DNA of 64,000 nt from an uncultured Roseobacter sp. (lineage in GTDB: Bacteria; Pseudomonadota; Alphaproteobacteria; Rhodobacterales; Rhodobacteraceae): the NCBI GenBank assembly GCA_947501635.1, contig CANMWT010000008.1:99349-163348 (forward strand). Direction: 5' to 3'. Position 1 is the stretch's first letter; the number at the start of each line of letters is the position of its first letter. A program made the position numbers and the translations under genes. Below the pieces are notes generated by a model that made no database searches, was not told the origin of the DNA, and was given only the letters and a program-made list of their open reading frames with translations. Positions 1 through 9,207 of this stretch are shown here, one piece after another.

Positions 1-240
1 CTTGTTCAACGCATGCCCGATATGCAGATGCCCGTTGGCATAGGGCGGCCCGTCATGCAGCGTGAAAACCTGCCGTCCCGGCTTCTTGCGCAACCGGTCA
101 TAAATCCCCAAACGGTCCCACCGCGCCAGCCACTCCGGCTCGCGTTTGGGCAGCCCCGCCCGCATCGGAAAATCGGTCCTCGGCAGGCTCAGCGTGGATT
201 TATAGTCAACAGCAGCGGGTTCAGTCGTATCGGCGCACAT
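1..240 (-). CDS. ileS: Isoleucyl-tRNA synthetase, N-terminal 80 residues (cut by window edge)
   Basis: The frame read leftward from an ATG at 240 gives 80 residues and runs off the window. It contains the class I synthetase signature HLHIGH followed by ALNK at residues 71-80, preceded by [11 protein letters not shown], which is the IleRS form of the HIGH region (catalytic ATP-binding loop). The enzyme charges tRNA-Ile in the cytoplasm. The upstream gap to the next gene (241-494) shows no T-box or other leader that I can recognise. Assignment to IleRS rather than LeuRS or ValRS rests on the DGPPYANG context. Confidence 0.93.
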   Translation of the reverse strand, partial: MCADTTEPAAVDYKSTLSLPRTDFPMRAGLPKREPEWLARWDRLGIYDRLRKKPGRQVFTLHDGPPYANGHLHIGHALNK

Positions 241-494
241 TGCAGGCGTCCTTCTCGGGTAGTCTCACATAAGAGCATCATCAGGGGATGGGTACGGTTC
301 GGTGCGCAAATCTCAAACACCTTGGCCCGGCGTCTCATCAACTCAGAGCGCCGGGGTAGTAATTCGAATGATACGCGCAGAAAATCCTGTCATGCCCGGC
401 CTTATAAGCACCTCGCCACAGCGCGACAAGTCCCGGTTTCTTTGGTCCTGAAATATCCCGGGGGAGGTGCGCCAGCACCGGGGGCAGCGCCCCC

Positions 495-2117
495 TCACCC
501 GTTGACATGCTCCCAGACTGCCGACATCACAACCGACCCCTCCCCGACCGCAGAAGCCACCCGCTTGACCGATCCCGCACGCACGTCGCCGACGGCAAAA
601 ACCCCCGCGCAAGAGGTCTCATAAGCGCTGCGCCCGCCGACCGTACCACCGGTCAGTACAAACCCCTTGTCATCCAGCGCAATCAAGCCTGACAGCCAGC
701 TGGTGTTGGGCGCAGCCCCTGCCATCACGAAAAGCGCCTGCGTCTTCAACCGCCACGCCTGGCCGGCCATGCGGTCGCTGATCGTAACCGCCTCAAGATG
801 CCCATCACCATGCAGCGCCGTCACTTCCGTGCGGCTGTGCACCGTGATCCGCGGATGCGACCGCAAACGCTGCAACAGGTAATCCGACATCGTGTCGGCC
901 AGGCTGTCGCGGCGCACCAGCACATGCACATGCCGTGCCGTGCGGGCCAGAAACATCGCCGCCTGCCCCGCCGAGTTACCACCGCCAATCACTGCCACAT
1001 CGGCATCCTTGCACCAGCGCGCCTCGAACTCGGTGGCCGCGTAATAAACACCCGCGCCCTCAAAACGCTCAAGTCCCTCCAGCGGCAAACGCCGGTACTG
1101 CACGCCCGTGGCCACCACCAGCGCGCGCGCTGACACCTGGCGTCCGTCCTCAAGCTGCGCGTGGAAATACTTCTCACTGCACTGTGTCAGCGCCGCCACC
1201 CGCCGCGGCACCGCAAAACGCGTGCCGAAACGCATTGCCTGCACCTCGCCACGCCCGACCAGATCCCCCCCCGAGATGCCGGTGGGAAACCCCATGTAGT
1301 TTTCGATCCGGCTCGATGTGCCGGCCTGCCCGCCAATGGCCAGATCCTCAAGCACAAGCGCACTCAACCCTTCGGCCCCCGCATAGACCGCAGCGGCTAC
1401 GCCCGCAGGCCCGCCGCCGACAATCAACACGTCAAAAACCTCTTCCGCGCCCACCGCCAGATCAAGCCCCAGCGCCTGCGCCAGTCCCTGCGGCGTGGGC
1501 GGGTCAATCCGGTGTCGCCCGCCAAAGACCACACCCGGTGCGCCTACTGCCAGCCCGCAGGCCGACGCCAGCGCGCGCGCTTCTTCTGTGTCGCTCCCGA
1601 TCTCGCGATAGGGGATGCGGTTGCGCGCGGCAAAGCTGCCCACCGCGCGCACATCCCGGTCCGTCTCGGCTCCGATCAGTGTCAGACCGCCATCGGACTG
1701 CTCGACAGCGCGTCGCCGTCGCGCGGCCATCACGGTCACGACGATGTCACTCATCTCTGGCAAATCGGCCATCAGCTGCAACATCTGCGCCCGCGGCACA
1801 CATAAAAGCGTGCTGGGCACCAAGGCCCGTGCGCCCACAAGCGACACACCACCTGACAAGAACTGCAGGTCGCCAAAAAACTGCCCCGGCCCCAGCGTGG
1901 CAGCCCCCAGCCGGCCGTTGGTGACCGGGTCGACCGCTTCCAGCTCACCTTCGAGCACGAAATGAAACAGGGCGGTCTCCGATCCCGGTTCCTGCACCAT
2001 CGCGCCGGTGTCGAATTGTACCACCTTGCCCTGTTTGCGCATGGCCGCCACATGGGCGTCCGTCAGCGGAGTACGCACCATTGTCGCCAGATCGGCTGCA
2101 AAGCTTTCCATAGTCAC
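495..2117 (-). CDS. Cyclic-nucleotide-domain, thioredoxin-reductase-like FAD/NAD(P) oxidoreductase without CxxC
   Basis: The 540-residue protein has three parts. Residues about 15-130 form a cyclic-nucleotide-binding-type beta roll (VLEGELEAV, LGPGQFFGDL). Residues about 145-215 look like a glutaredoxin/thioredoxin-like fold. From about 228 there is a thioredoxin-reductase-type flavoprotein with the FAD motif VGGGPAG, the NAD(P) motif IGGGNSAG and the C-terminal FAD contact VFAVGDVR. Classical thioredoxin reductase carries a CATC redox pair just before the NAD(P) motif; here that stretch reads YYAATEFEARWC with one cysteine only. The family is common in Proteobacteria and is usually annotated as thioredoxin reductase, but disulfide reductase activity is doubtful here. 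Confidence 0.85.
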   Translation of the reverse strand: MTMESFAADLATMVRTPLTDAHVAAMRKQGKVVQFDTGAMVQEPGSETALFHFVLEGELEAVDPVTNGRLGAATLGPGQFFGDLQFLSGGVSLVGARALVPSTLLCVPRAQMLQLMADLPEMSDIVVTVMAARRRRAVEQSDGGLTLIGAETDRDVRAVGSFAARNRIPYREIGSDTEEARALASACGLAVGAPGVVFGGRHRIDPPTPQGLAQALGLDLAVGAEEVFDVLIVGGGPAGVAAAVYAGAEGLSALVLEDLAIGGQAGTSSRIENYMGFPTGISGGDLVGRGEVQAMRFGTRFAVPRRVAALTQCSEKYFHAQLEDGRQVSARALVVATGVQYRRLPLEGLERFEGAGVYYAATEFEARWCKDADVAVIGGGNSAGQAAMFLARTARHVHVLVRRDSLADTMSDYLLQRLRSHPRITVHSRTEVTALHGDGHLEAVTISDRMAGQAWRLKTQALFVMAGAAPNTSWLSGLIALDDKGFVLTGGTVGGRSAYETSCAGVFAVGDVRAGSVKRVASAVGEGSVVMSAVWEHVNG

Positions 2118-2148
2118 TCTCCAACTCGCCGCGCGGATGCGCGCGATT

Positions 2149-3150
2149 TCAGGATTTCGCGCCCCCGAATATCCCGCTCAGACTGCGTGAAATGATATCG
2201 CGGACCTTGGGCCGGGGCCGCGCGGCAAAGGCCAAGGGGCGGCAGACCTCCATCGCAGCCACCCCGACCCGCGCGGTCAGAGCGCCGTTTACCACGCCTT
2301 CACCGAACCTGCGCGACAGCTTGCCCACGACAGAACCGCCCAGCACGGGTTCGAGCATGTCATCACCCACCGCGACTGCCCCCGTAGCCACCATATGGCT
2401 GAGCACCGCGCGGGTCAGCCGCCAGCTGCCCAATGTGCCCGAGCGCCCGCCATAGACCTCGGCGATACGCCGGATCATTCGGATGTTCGCCGTCAGCGCG
2501 GCCGCAACATCCGCCAGCGCCAGCGGCACAAGGGCTGTGACCGTGGCAACCTGCCGGGCTGCGGCCTCTATCTCGCGCGAGGCCTGCACATCGAGCGGCG
2601 CGAGAAGCTCTGCCTCGGCCAGCGCCAGAAGCCCCGCCGCATCGAGCTGATCCTCGCGCAAGTCGGTGAACCGCTCGCGCGCCCACCGCGTTTCCTCGCG
2701 CGTGGCATAAAGTGCCGAGAGCCTGTCGGCCACCTGCCGCGCGGCTTGCAAATCCTGCTCTTTCAGTGCGGTATCGGCTGCCCGGCGCAAACCGTCGACC
2801 CGCGACAAACGCCCAAGGGCTGCCAGTTCACGCAGGCAGATGGTGGCCAGAACCAACAGGAAAGCCGCCGCAATCGCCGCGATGCCCCAGCCCAAAAGCG
2901 AGTTCCGCGTTACCAGACCCGATATGAAATCCCATGCCGCAACCGACACCACCGCGCCCAGTAGGGCCGCGCCAAGGCCGAAAAACCACCTTGTCAGGCG
3001 CGAGGGTTTACGCGCGGCCAGTGCCGCCGCCCGGGACATAGCGCGGCCCTCCGGCGGCTGCCCTGGCAAGTCCGGCACCGGCTGCGCGTCAGCGACCGAG
3101 GGCGTCTCCTTGTCTGCTTCAAGGTCGATCAGAACCGGACCCCTGGCCAT
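2149..3150 (-). CDS. YcjF-type inner-membrane protein (DUF697/TIGR01620 family)
   Basis: The product is a YcjF-family protein: a polar N-terminus, two adjacent hydrophobic segments (around WFFGLGAALLGAVVSVAAWDF and IAAIAAAFLLVLATICL), then a soluble region ending in the DUF697 domain with RMIRRIAEVYGGRSG. The family is found beside YcjX and its function is not settled. I place the start at the ATG at 3150, which overlaps the stop of the upstream acetyltransferase as TGATG; an ATG seven codons further upstream (3171) is the alternative. It is the last gene of a ycjX-GNAT-ycjF operon. Confidence 0.82.
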   Translation of the reverse strand: MARGPVLIDLEADKETPSVADAQPVPDLPGQPPEGRAMSRAAALAARKPSRLTRWFFGLGAALLGAVVSVAAWDFISGLVTRNSLLGWGIAAIAAAFLLVLATICLRELAALGRLSRVDGLRRAADTALKEQDLQAARQVADRLSALYATREETRWARERFTDLREDQLDAAGLLALAEAELLAPLDVQASREIEAAARQVATVTALVPLALADVAAALTANIRMIRRIAEVYGGRSGTLGSWRLTRAVLSHMVATGAVAVGDDMLEPVLGGSVVGKLSRRFGEGVVNGALTARVGVAAMEVCRPLAFAARPRPKVRDIISRSLSGIFGGAKS

Positions 3151-3599
3151 CAGCGCGCGCCCTTTGTCCATTCAAAACGGATGTCGGGCAAGCGCGCCTC
3201 ATTGCCGCTGCCATCGGTACGATCCACTTCAACAAAGCCCCGCAAGCCATAGAAATGCGTTGCAATTCCATTCGCCTCATAGCTCCAGAGAGCCAGCCGG
3301 TCACAGGCCGCCATCGCGTCTTTGAGGAGTGCAGTGCCGATCCCCTTGTCCTGTGCTTCGGGCAGCACGTAAAGTGCGTAGATCTCGCTTTCATGGCGCG
3401 CGATGAAGCCTACAACCCTGTCACCAAGCTTGGCGACACGCACCCAGCCCGCCTCGATCATATCGCCGGAGTACTTGATCTCTTCGGCGGCGGAATGCAC
3501 GCGCGGCAACCATGGCATCGTTTCGTTCGACACAGAAAGGATGTGTCCTACGGCCCCTGCATCCAGCGAGCGGGCCGGCATAATCGCTACATCAGTCAT
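3150..3599 (-). CDS. GNAT family N-acetyltransferase
   Basis: This 149-residue protein has the GNAT fold order: strand-rich N-terminus, ALYVLPEAQDKGIGTALL (residues about 76-93) matching the acetyl-CoA pyrophosphate loop Q/R-x-x-G-x-G/A, then the C-terminal half with FYGLRGFVEVDR, the typical 'F-Y-x-x-x-G-F' strand. The substrate cannot be deduced. Its ATG overlaps the ycjX stop by four bases and its stop touches the ycjF start, so the three are translated from one transcript. The gene sits between two genes that are usually direct neighbours. Confidence 0.85.
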   Translation of the reverse strand: MTDVAIMPARSLDAGAVGHILSVSNETMPWLPRVHSAAEEIKYSGDMIEAGWVRVAKLGDRVVGFIARHESEIYALYVLPEAQDKGIGTALLKDAMAACDRLALWSYEANGIATHFYGLRGFVEVDRTDGSGNEARLPDIRFEWTKGAR

Positions 3600-5011
3600 A
3601 GCTTATCACCCAAAAGGAATTGCGCGGCCTTATCAAGCCGGATGTGCGGTGGGCCGTCTCCGGGGCGCAAGCTGAGCACGGATGGTGCGAAATTCATCAC
3701 ACGGTAATCTGCATCCAGCCACTTCTGCGCCCCCGCACGCGCAGGTGCCACAAGTTTGGCGGGATCAGACGGCAGTTCCCCGGGAAAAAACGCGGCCTGC
3801 TTGCCCGTCTCCAGCAACCGCCCGCGCACCACATCAAGCATCTGACCATCGTGTTTCACGCGGTCTTCGGTCGTCACACGCAGCGAAGCCAGCGCCAGCG
3901 CCTGCGTCTGCGCCCCCGCAAAACGCGCACGATCCGAGGCATCGCGCACCAGCGCCTCCATGATCGCGGTCAGCTTGCCATGCTGGCTGTGATGCAGATG
4001 GTCGGCCTTGGTTGCCGCGAAAAGGATTTTCTCCACCCGTTTGCCGGCAATCAACTGCGTCAGAAAAGCGTTCCGCCCCGGGCGAAAGGCGCCCAGAATA
4101 TCGGCCATGGCCCCGCGCATGTCTTCAACCGCCTGCGGGCCTTTGTGAATTGCGCCCAAAGCGTCGACCAGCACCACCTGCCGGTCAACCCGTGCGAAGT
4201 GATCACGGAAAAACGGTCTGACGACTTCGCGCTTGTAGGCTTCATAGCGGCGCGCCATCTCCCGGCGCAGGCTGCCACGCGCGCCGCTGCCCGCGCCGGT
4301 CAAGGGCGCAAAGGTCAGCACGGGCGAGCCTTCCAGATCGCCGGGCAGCAAAAAGCGCCCCGGCGTACAGTCATAAAAACCGGCATCCCGCACCGATTGC
4401 AGATAGTCCGTGAACCCCGCCGCAAGCGCCTTGGCCTGCGGCTCGTCCAGTGGCGCGTCGGGGTCCACGCCCTGTGCCTGCGCCAGGAAAGACTGCGCTT
4501 GCGCGCGTCCGTTCGCCCGTTTGAGGGTTTCCTCCGCCCAGACGTCGTAGGATTTTTCCATCAAAGCGAGATCGAGCAACCATTCACCGGGATAGTCGAT
4601 GATATCGATATGCAGCGTGCGCGGCCCCTGCAACCCTGCCAGAAGACCCGCCCCGCGCACCCGCAGCGAAAGACGCAGCTCTGATACCGCGCGCGTGCTG
4701 TCAGGCCAATGCGGGGTCTGCGAGGTCAGCGCCGCCAGATGCGTCTCGAAGTCGAACCGCGGCACGGTGTCATCGGGCTGCGGCTGCAAAAAGGCCGCAT
4801 CAATGCGCCCGTCAGCGGCAGCAGCCAAATGCGTCATGCGCCCCCGGTCCATCATGTTAGCGACCAAAGACGTGATGAAAACCGTCTTGCCCGAGCGCGC
4901 CAGTCCGGTCACACCAACGCGGATCACCGGCTCGAAAAGTGTTTCGTTTACGGCGTCTTGAACGTTTTCGATCTGGCGCAGCACCGTATCGGCGAGTGTG
5001 GAAATGACCAA
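3596..5011 (-). CDS. YcjX-type P-loop GTPase-like protein
   Basis: The protein is a YcjX/COG3106-family nucleotide-binding protein. The Walker A motif GLARSGKT lies near the N-terminus in the context VIRVGVTGLARSGKTVFITSLVANM, and the Walker B-like region is LHIDIIDYPGEWLLDL. The open frame reaches back to 5296 but that would overlap truA by about 170 bases. I place the start at the TTG at 5011, giving (M)VISTLADTVLRQIE, which fits the usual family start and a length of 471 residues, close to the family's typical 460-490. It heads the operon with the acetyltransferase and ycjF, and is divergent from truA. Confidence 0.85.
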   Translation of the reverse strand: MVISTLADTVLRQIENVQDAVNETLFEPVIRVGVTGLARSGKTVFITSLVANMMDRGRMTHLAAAADGRIDAAFLQPQPDDTVPRFDFETHLAALTSQTPHWPDSTRAVSELRLSLRVRGAGLLAGLQGPRTLHIDIIDYPGEWLLDLALMEKSYDVWAEETLKRANGRAQAQSFLAQAQGVDPDAPLDEPQAKALAAGFTDYLQSVRDAGFYDCTPGRFLLPGDLEGSPVLTFAPLTGAGSGARGSLRREMARRYEAYKREVVRPFFRDHFARVDRQVVLVDALGAIHKGPQAVEDMRGAMADILGAFRPGRNAFLTQLIAGKRVEKILFAATKADHLHHSQHGKLTAIMEALVRDASDRARFAGAQTQALALASLRVTTEDRVKHDGQMLDVVRGRLLETGKQAAFFPGELPSDPAKLVAPARAGAQKWLDADYRVMNFAPSVLSLRPGDGPPHIRLDKAAQFLLGDKL

Positions 5012-5124
5012 AGCGTGTCTGCCCCTGTCTGTCTTACAGGCCCAACATAGGCGTGCGGGCCATAGCATGCCAGAGGCGACAAGACATTTGACGGCGCGCG
5101 CACAGTTGGCTAGGGCCATGCGCC

Positions 5125-5898
5125 ATGCCCAGATACGCTTTGAAAGTTGAATACCACGGCGCGCCCTTTGCCGGCTGGCAGCGCCAGAAAGACCTGCCCA
5201 CGGTGCAGGGCGCGATCGAGGCGGCGCTGGCGCGGATCGAACCGGCAGAGCACACGATCGCCGCGGCGGGGCGCACGGATGCAGGAGTACATGCAACAGG
5301 ACAGGTCGCCCATTGCGACATGGCCCGCCCGTGGAACCCTTTCCGGCTGTCAGAGGCGCTGAACTACCACCTCAAACCCGCCCCCGTCGCCATCACCGCC
5401 TGTGCCGAGGTCGCACCGGACTGGCATGCCCGTTTCTCCGCACGGCAGCGGCGCTACTTTTTCCGCATTCTGTCGCGCCGTGCGCCGGCCACGCATCTGG
5501 CCGGGCTGGTCTGGCAAGTGAAACAGCCGCTGGATGTAACAGCAATGCGCGCCGCCGCAGCCCATCTGCTGGGGCAGCACGACTTTACCACCTTCCGCTC
5601 AACCATTTGTCAGGCAGAAAGCCCCGTGAAAACGCTCGACTGTCTTGAAGTGCACAGCCGGACGACAGAATACGGGCAGGAAATCCACTTCGACGTGCGC
5701 GCGCGCTCTTTTCTGCATAATCAGGTGCGCAGTTTTGTGGGCACGCTCGAACGGGTCGGTGCCGGCTCGTGGTCCCCGGATGATGTGGCGGATGCGCTTG
5801 CCGCCAAAGACCGCAGTGCCTGTGGCCCCGTCTGCCCGCCCCAAGGGCTTTATCTGGCGGAAGTCGCCTATGACGACGCGCCCTTCCTCACAGCCTAG
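5125..5898 (+). CDS. truA: tRNA pseudouridine(38-40) synthase TruA
   Basis: The 257-residue protein matches TruA along its whole length: [21 protein letters not shown] at the start, the catalytic-aspartate motif [16 protein letters not shown] at residues about 49-64, and the conserved [19 protein letters not shown] near residue 195. TruA converts uridines 38-40 of the tRNA anticodon arm to pseudouridine. The gene is divergent from ycjX, and its stop overlaps the stop of the convergent gene at 5895. Confidence 0.97.
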   Translation: MPRYALKVEYHGAPFAGWQRQKDLPTVQGAIEAALARIEPAEHTIAAAGRTDAGVHATGQVAHCDMARPWNPFRLSEALNYHLKPAPVAITACAEVAPDWHARFSARQRRYFFRILSRRAPATHLAGLVWQVKQPLDVTAMRAAAAHLLGQHDFTTFRSTICQAESPVKTLDCLEVHSRTTEYGQEIHFDVRARSFLHNQVRSFVGTLERVGAGSWSPDDVADALAAKDRSACGPVCPPQGLYLAEVAYDDAPFLTA

Positions 5899-6416
5899 TC
5901 GTTGTCGGTCAGCCCGGCACCCGCGCCACTGCTGCGCGACTGTTCGCTTTCGGGGACAAAGGTCAGCGCCGCAAGACGCGTCATCTCTTCGACCACTTCC
6001 TCGGCAAGGGTGATGCGCCGGGACGGCCGTGCGGCACGCGGGCGGTGCGGCTCTGCCCTCAGACACAGAACGCCGGCCTCTGTCTCTTCCAATGCCGCGA
6101 CACACGGCAAAGCCTCGATATAACTTTGCAACAGGTCGGTCCGCTCCAGCCCGGTCAGCACGGCTGCTTGCCCCGCGTCCGCCTGCACCAGCCCTGCATC
6201 AATGGCCAGCGGATAGTCCAGCACGGGGCCTTCAGGCAGCGCGTCAAGGGCCGCACGCAGCGCCGCAGCAGAGCGCCCCGCCATCAGGTGCACGGCTGCA
6301 ACCTCACCGAAACGGGCTGCCTGCGCGGGTGGTGCCCCCGCCCCACGCGCGGCCTTACCCGCCAGCGCAAGGATTTCAGCCGCGGACCGGCTCACCCTTC
6401 GAAAACCGGCAGCCAC
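5895..6416 (-). CDS. DUF3726-family protein
   Basis: The 173-residue product resembles DUF3726 proteins of marine alphaproteobacteria: an N-terminal [29 protein letters not shown] helix and an alanine-rich body with [14 protein letters not shown]. No catalytic motif or membrane segment is visible and no function is known to me. The frame begins at a GTG (6416) preceded by GGGGA; a second GTG at 6395 overlaps the stop of the upstream gene as GTGA and is an alternative. It is translationally coupled to the 550-residue gene upstream, which suggests a common role. Confidence 0.7.
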   Translation of the reverse strand: MAAGFRRVSRSAAEILALAGKAARGAGAPPAQAARFGEVAAVHLMAGRSAAALRAALDALPEGPVLDYPLAIDAGLVQADAGQAAVLTGLERTDLLQSYIEALPCVAALEETEAGVLCLRAEPHRPRAARPSRRITLAEEVVEEMTRLAALTFVPESEQSRSSGAGAGLTDND

Positions 6417-8044
6417 CAGTCATCCCCGCGACTGGCAAGCTCATCCGCCAGCGGCGCACCCTGACACAGGGTAATCCGTGTCCAGCGGTCAGACTTCGGG
6501 TCAAACTTCGACGCACCGAAAAAGGCCAGCTTGCAGCGCAACATGTCTATCGGCAGACAGGTCTCTCCAATCAGGTTGTCGCGGATATCCGCATACGCGT
6601 AGCGCTCGGCGACGGCCACACGCCACGCGGCCAGCGCATGGTCGGGCTGCTCGGCCAGAAAGGCCGTCAGCGGCTGGCTTTGCGCGGGCAGTGCGGCATG
6701 CAGCGCCTTGATCCGACGCCCAATATCCAGCGGGCTTTCCAGCTCGGCCCCCGCCTCGGCATAGCGGTCGCCCAACCGCGGCTCTTGCTTGGCCGCACTG
6801 ACATACCAGAACTGGCGCGACCCCGCGGCACAGGCATAATCAGGCACAAGAGCCCATGCGCAGCTTTCCTCGATCGCGGTCTTTAGCACTTGTGTATCCG
6901 CATAAGGGGTGACCAGCGCACCGAAGGGATCACACATGCATTCGGCCAGCCCATCCACCAGATCGCCAAAGGGTTCCAGCAGCAACGACACTAAAAGCTC
7001 TTGTACATCAAGGCTTTGCCCCTCGGACCAGACGAGCAGCCGGTCAAGCGCCTGCGGCTCCTGCAGCGCTTCGGGCGTTATGCGGGCGCATGTTGCGCGC
7101 CAATCTGTGCGCAGCGCCGCAATCCGCGCCTGATGCGCCGCGTCCGGCACCTCCCATTCGTCAAGATGGCGCGCGGCACGGGCTGCAAGATCACACAGCC
7201 GCTGGGCCTGCGCAGGCAGCAGTGGCGGCTGCGCGCGCACCCGCGCCAGCGCCGTCTCGCGCGCGGTCATCCAGTTATTGAGCAGTACAGGGTGCGTGAC
7301 CAGAAAGGGCGCCATGCCAAGACCGGTTGAATTCCCGATGCCCAGGTGGCGCTTGATCCCACGCTCCAGCGGTGCGCCGCCCAGAAATTCCACCAGATCA
7401 TGCGTGAACAGCCGGATCAGCCAGACCGTCAGCATCTCGGCCATGAAAGGCCCGCCAAGCCCCGGCCGTGTCTCGATCACGCTGCGGTCGGCGATGCCGA
7501 ACTTGCCGTTGCCGTAAACGGCAGTCGTGCGCATCAGATAGCCTGTCCGACGCACCAAATCTGCATCGGGCTGGCGGCCTGCGCGCAACCGTTCGACCAC
7601 ATGCGCAAAAAGCCGGACCGACTTGTTGGCGCGGCTGAGCACCAGATCGCGTTCGGTAAAGCGCGCGGCCTCCTGTTTGGGGGCTGCAGCACAGATGCGC
7701 GCAATCTCGGCCGCGTCGGGTATCCCGTCATAGAGCACATAGGCCGTGTCCCAGGCCGTGGCGATCACACGGTCCGTGCGTTGGGCATCGGGCAAATCGC
7801 TCGACACGGCGACCAGCGCATAGTCGTGCCCGCCAAAACGCAAGGCGTAGACCGCATGGCCGAAACCCTGGGCGCTGATCTGCCACTGCCGGCGCACCAC
7901 CTTGACGTCCTCTGCCGCCAAAGCCCGCATCAGCGTGCGCAAGAACGACAACCGGGTGGGAAACATGGCCCCCATTCGCGCCAGCCGCATCACCGTGTCC
8001 GGCGTGCGCAGTGCCCCCTGCGGTATGTCAAAGCCGTCTTTCAT
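6392..8044 (-). CDS. Uncharacterised 550-residue protein of an accessory metabolic operon
   Basis: I do not recognise a family for this 550-residue soluble-looking protein; no signal peptide, membrane segment or classic catalytic motif stands out. The N-terminal third contains FGGHDYALVAVSSDLPDAQRTDRVIATAWDTAYVLYDG, and the middle has FGIADRSVIETRPGLGGPFMAEMLTVWLIRLFTHDLVEFLGG, which look like a folded, conserved enzyme or assembly factor. It starts with an ATG that overlaps the stop of the dipeptidase homologue by four bases and overlaps the DUF3726 gene by 25 bases, so the three form one tight operon. A role in the same catabolic pathway is an inference from position only. Confidence 0.75.
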   Translation of the reverse strand: MKDGFDIPQGALRTPDTVMRLARMGAMFPTRLSFLRTLMRALAAEDVKVVRRQWQISAQGFGHAVYALRFGGHDYALVAVSSDLPDAQRTDRVIATAWDTAYVLYDGIPDAAEIARICAAAPKQEAARFTERDLVLSRANKSVRLFAHVVERLRAGRQPDADLVRRTGYLMRTTAVYGNGKFGIADRSVIETRPGLGGPFMAEMLTVWLIRLFTHDLVEFLGGAPLERGIKRHLGIGNSTGLGMAPFLVTHPVLLNNWMTARETALARVRAQPPLLPAQAQRLCDLAARAARHLDEWEVPDAAHQARIAALRTDWRATCARITPEALQEPQALDRLLVWSEGQSLDVQELLVSLLLEPFGDLVDGLAECMCDPFGALVTPYADTQVLKTAIEESCAWALVPDYACAAGSRQFWYVSAAKQEPRLGDRYAEAGAELESPLDIGRRIKALHAALPAQSQPLTAFLAEQPDHALAAWRVAVAERYAYADIRDNLIGETCLPIDMLRCKLAFFGASKFDPKSDRWTRITLCQGAPLADELASRGDDWWLPVFEG

Positions 8045-9021
8045 TGCGCGTCAAAACTCTCTTCGTAGAACCGCAGCCAGTTGCCGCCCATGATCCCGTC
8101 AACCTCGTCCTGCGTCAATGACGTGGCCGCAAGTCCCGCGCGGATGTTTGCGAAATCGCGGTTGTCGTGGAACCAGCCCGGCATCGGCGGAAAGCCCGCG
8201 TTGTCGGCCGACCCCTCGCCGTAGTCGATTACCTTGGACCAGCGCCCGACACGCATCCATTCTACCACACTGTCGGGCTGGTCCTGACACAGGTCCGTGC
8301 CGATGCCCAGATGCCGCGCGCCGTAGCGACGGGCCGCTTCCTCGATCATCTGGCAAAAACTTTCCAGCGTGCAGCCCGAGCCTTGATGAAGGTGATGGGG
8401 GTAGACCGAAAACCCCAGCATGCCGCCCGCGCCGGTCAGCGCCGTCAGCACAGCGTCGGATTTGTTGCGCAGGGCCGCGTGCCACCACGCGGGGTTTGCA
8501 TGTGTGATCGCAATGGGCCGCGTCGAATGGGCGATCGCCTCAAGCGTTGAACGCTCTGCCGAGTGGGACATGTCCACCACCATGCCCACGCGGTTCATCT
8601 CGGTCACGACCTGCTTGCCCATCCGCGTCAGGCCGGTGTCTTCGGCCTCGTAGCAGCCTGTCGCCAGCAGCGACTGGTTGTTGTAGGTCAGCTGCATAAA
8701 GCGGATGCCAAGCTGGTGACAAATCTCGACCAGCCCAATATCGTCTTCGATCGGGCTTGGGTTCTGAAACCCGAAAAAGATCGCCGTGCGCTGCGTGTCC
8801 CGCGCGCGCTGGACATCGGCCGCAGAGGTGCCTTTGAAGATCAGGTCCGGATGGGCTTCGAACCAGCGGTTCCACTGCTCAAGGTTCAGCACCATCTCGC
8901 GAAAGGTTTCGTGATAGGCGATGGTCACATGCACCGCATCCACAGCGCCTGCACGCATCTGTTCAAACACCCGTGGCGAGAATTTGGCGTATTGCAGATT
9001 GTCGATCAGCGGTTGTTCCAT
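8041..9021 (-). CDS. Membrane-dipeptidase (peptidase M19) homologue with altered metal site
   Basis: The 326-residue protein follows the M19 renal-dipeptidase family: GMVVDMSHSAERSTLEAIAHSTRPIAITHANP carries the two later histidine ligands (DxSH and THAN) and LGIGTDLCQD supplies the distal aspartate. The family normally begins with an HxD pair and has a bridging glutamate in an EGG motif; here the N-terminus reads LIDNLQYAKFSP and the bridging position reads FFGFQNPSP, so the first half of the binuclear site seems absent. The fold assignment is firm but zinc-dipeptidase activity is not. It is the first gene of the operon with the 550-residue protein and DUF3726. Confidence 0.85.
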   Translation of the reverse strand: MEQPLIDNLQYAKFSPRVFEQMRAGAVDAVHVTIAYHETFREMVLNLEQWNRWFEAHPDLIFKGTSAADVQRARDTQRTAIFFGFQNPSPIEDDIGLVEICHQLGIRFMQLTYNNQSLLATGCYEAEDTGLTRMGKQVVTEMNRVGMVVDMSHSAERSTLEAIAHSTRPIAITHANPAWWHAALRNKSDAVLTALTGAGGMLGFSVYPHHLHQGSGCTLESFCQMIEEAARRYGARHLGIGTDLCQDQPDSVVEWMRVGRWSKVIDYGEGSADNAGFPPMPGWFHDNRDFANIRAGLAATSLTQDEVDGIMGGNWLRFYEESFDAQ

Positions 9022-9207
9022 GTCCGTATCTTTCCGTGTTGCCTGTCACCACTCAACGCCAAAAGCGTCAAAACCGGTCAGGCTGCGCCAAAAACTCACA
9101 AAACCCTGACAAACCGCCAAGATTTAGGATCAACTTTTTCAGGTCTCTACTTGAGCACTTCCGCCCTGATTCTTTACCATTCTCAACAATTACACCCCAA
9201 AGCGGTG

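Noticed and set aside
5012..5296. N-terminal extension of the ycjX frame to 5296
   Set aside because: It would overlap truA in antisense and is compositionally a shadow; the TTG at 5011 gives the family's normal start and length.
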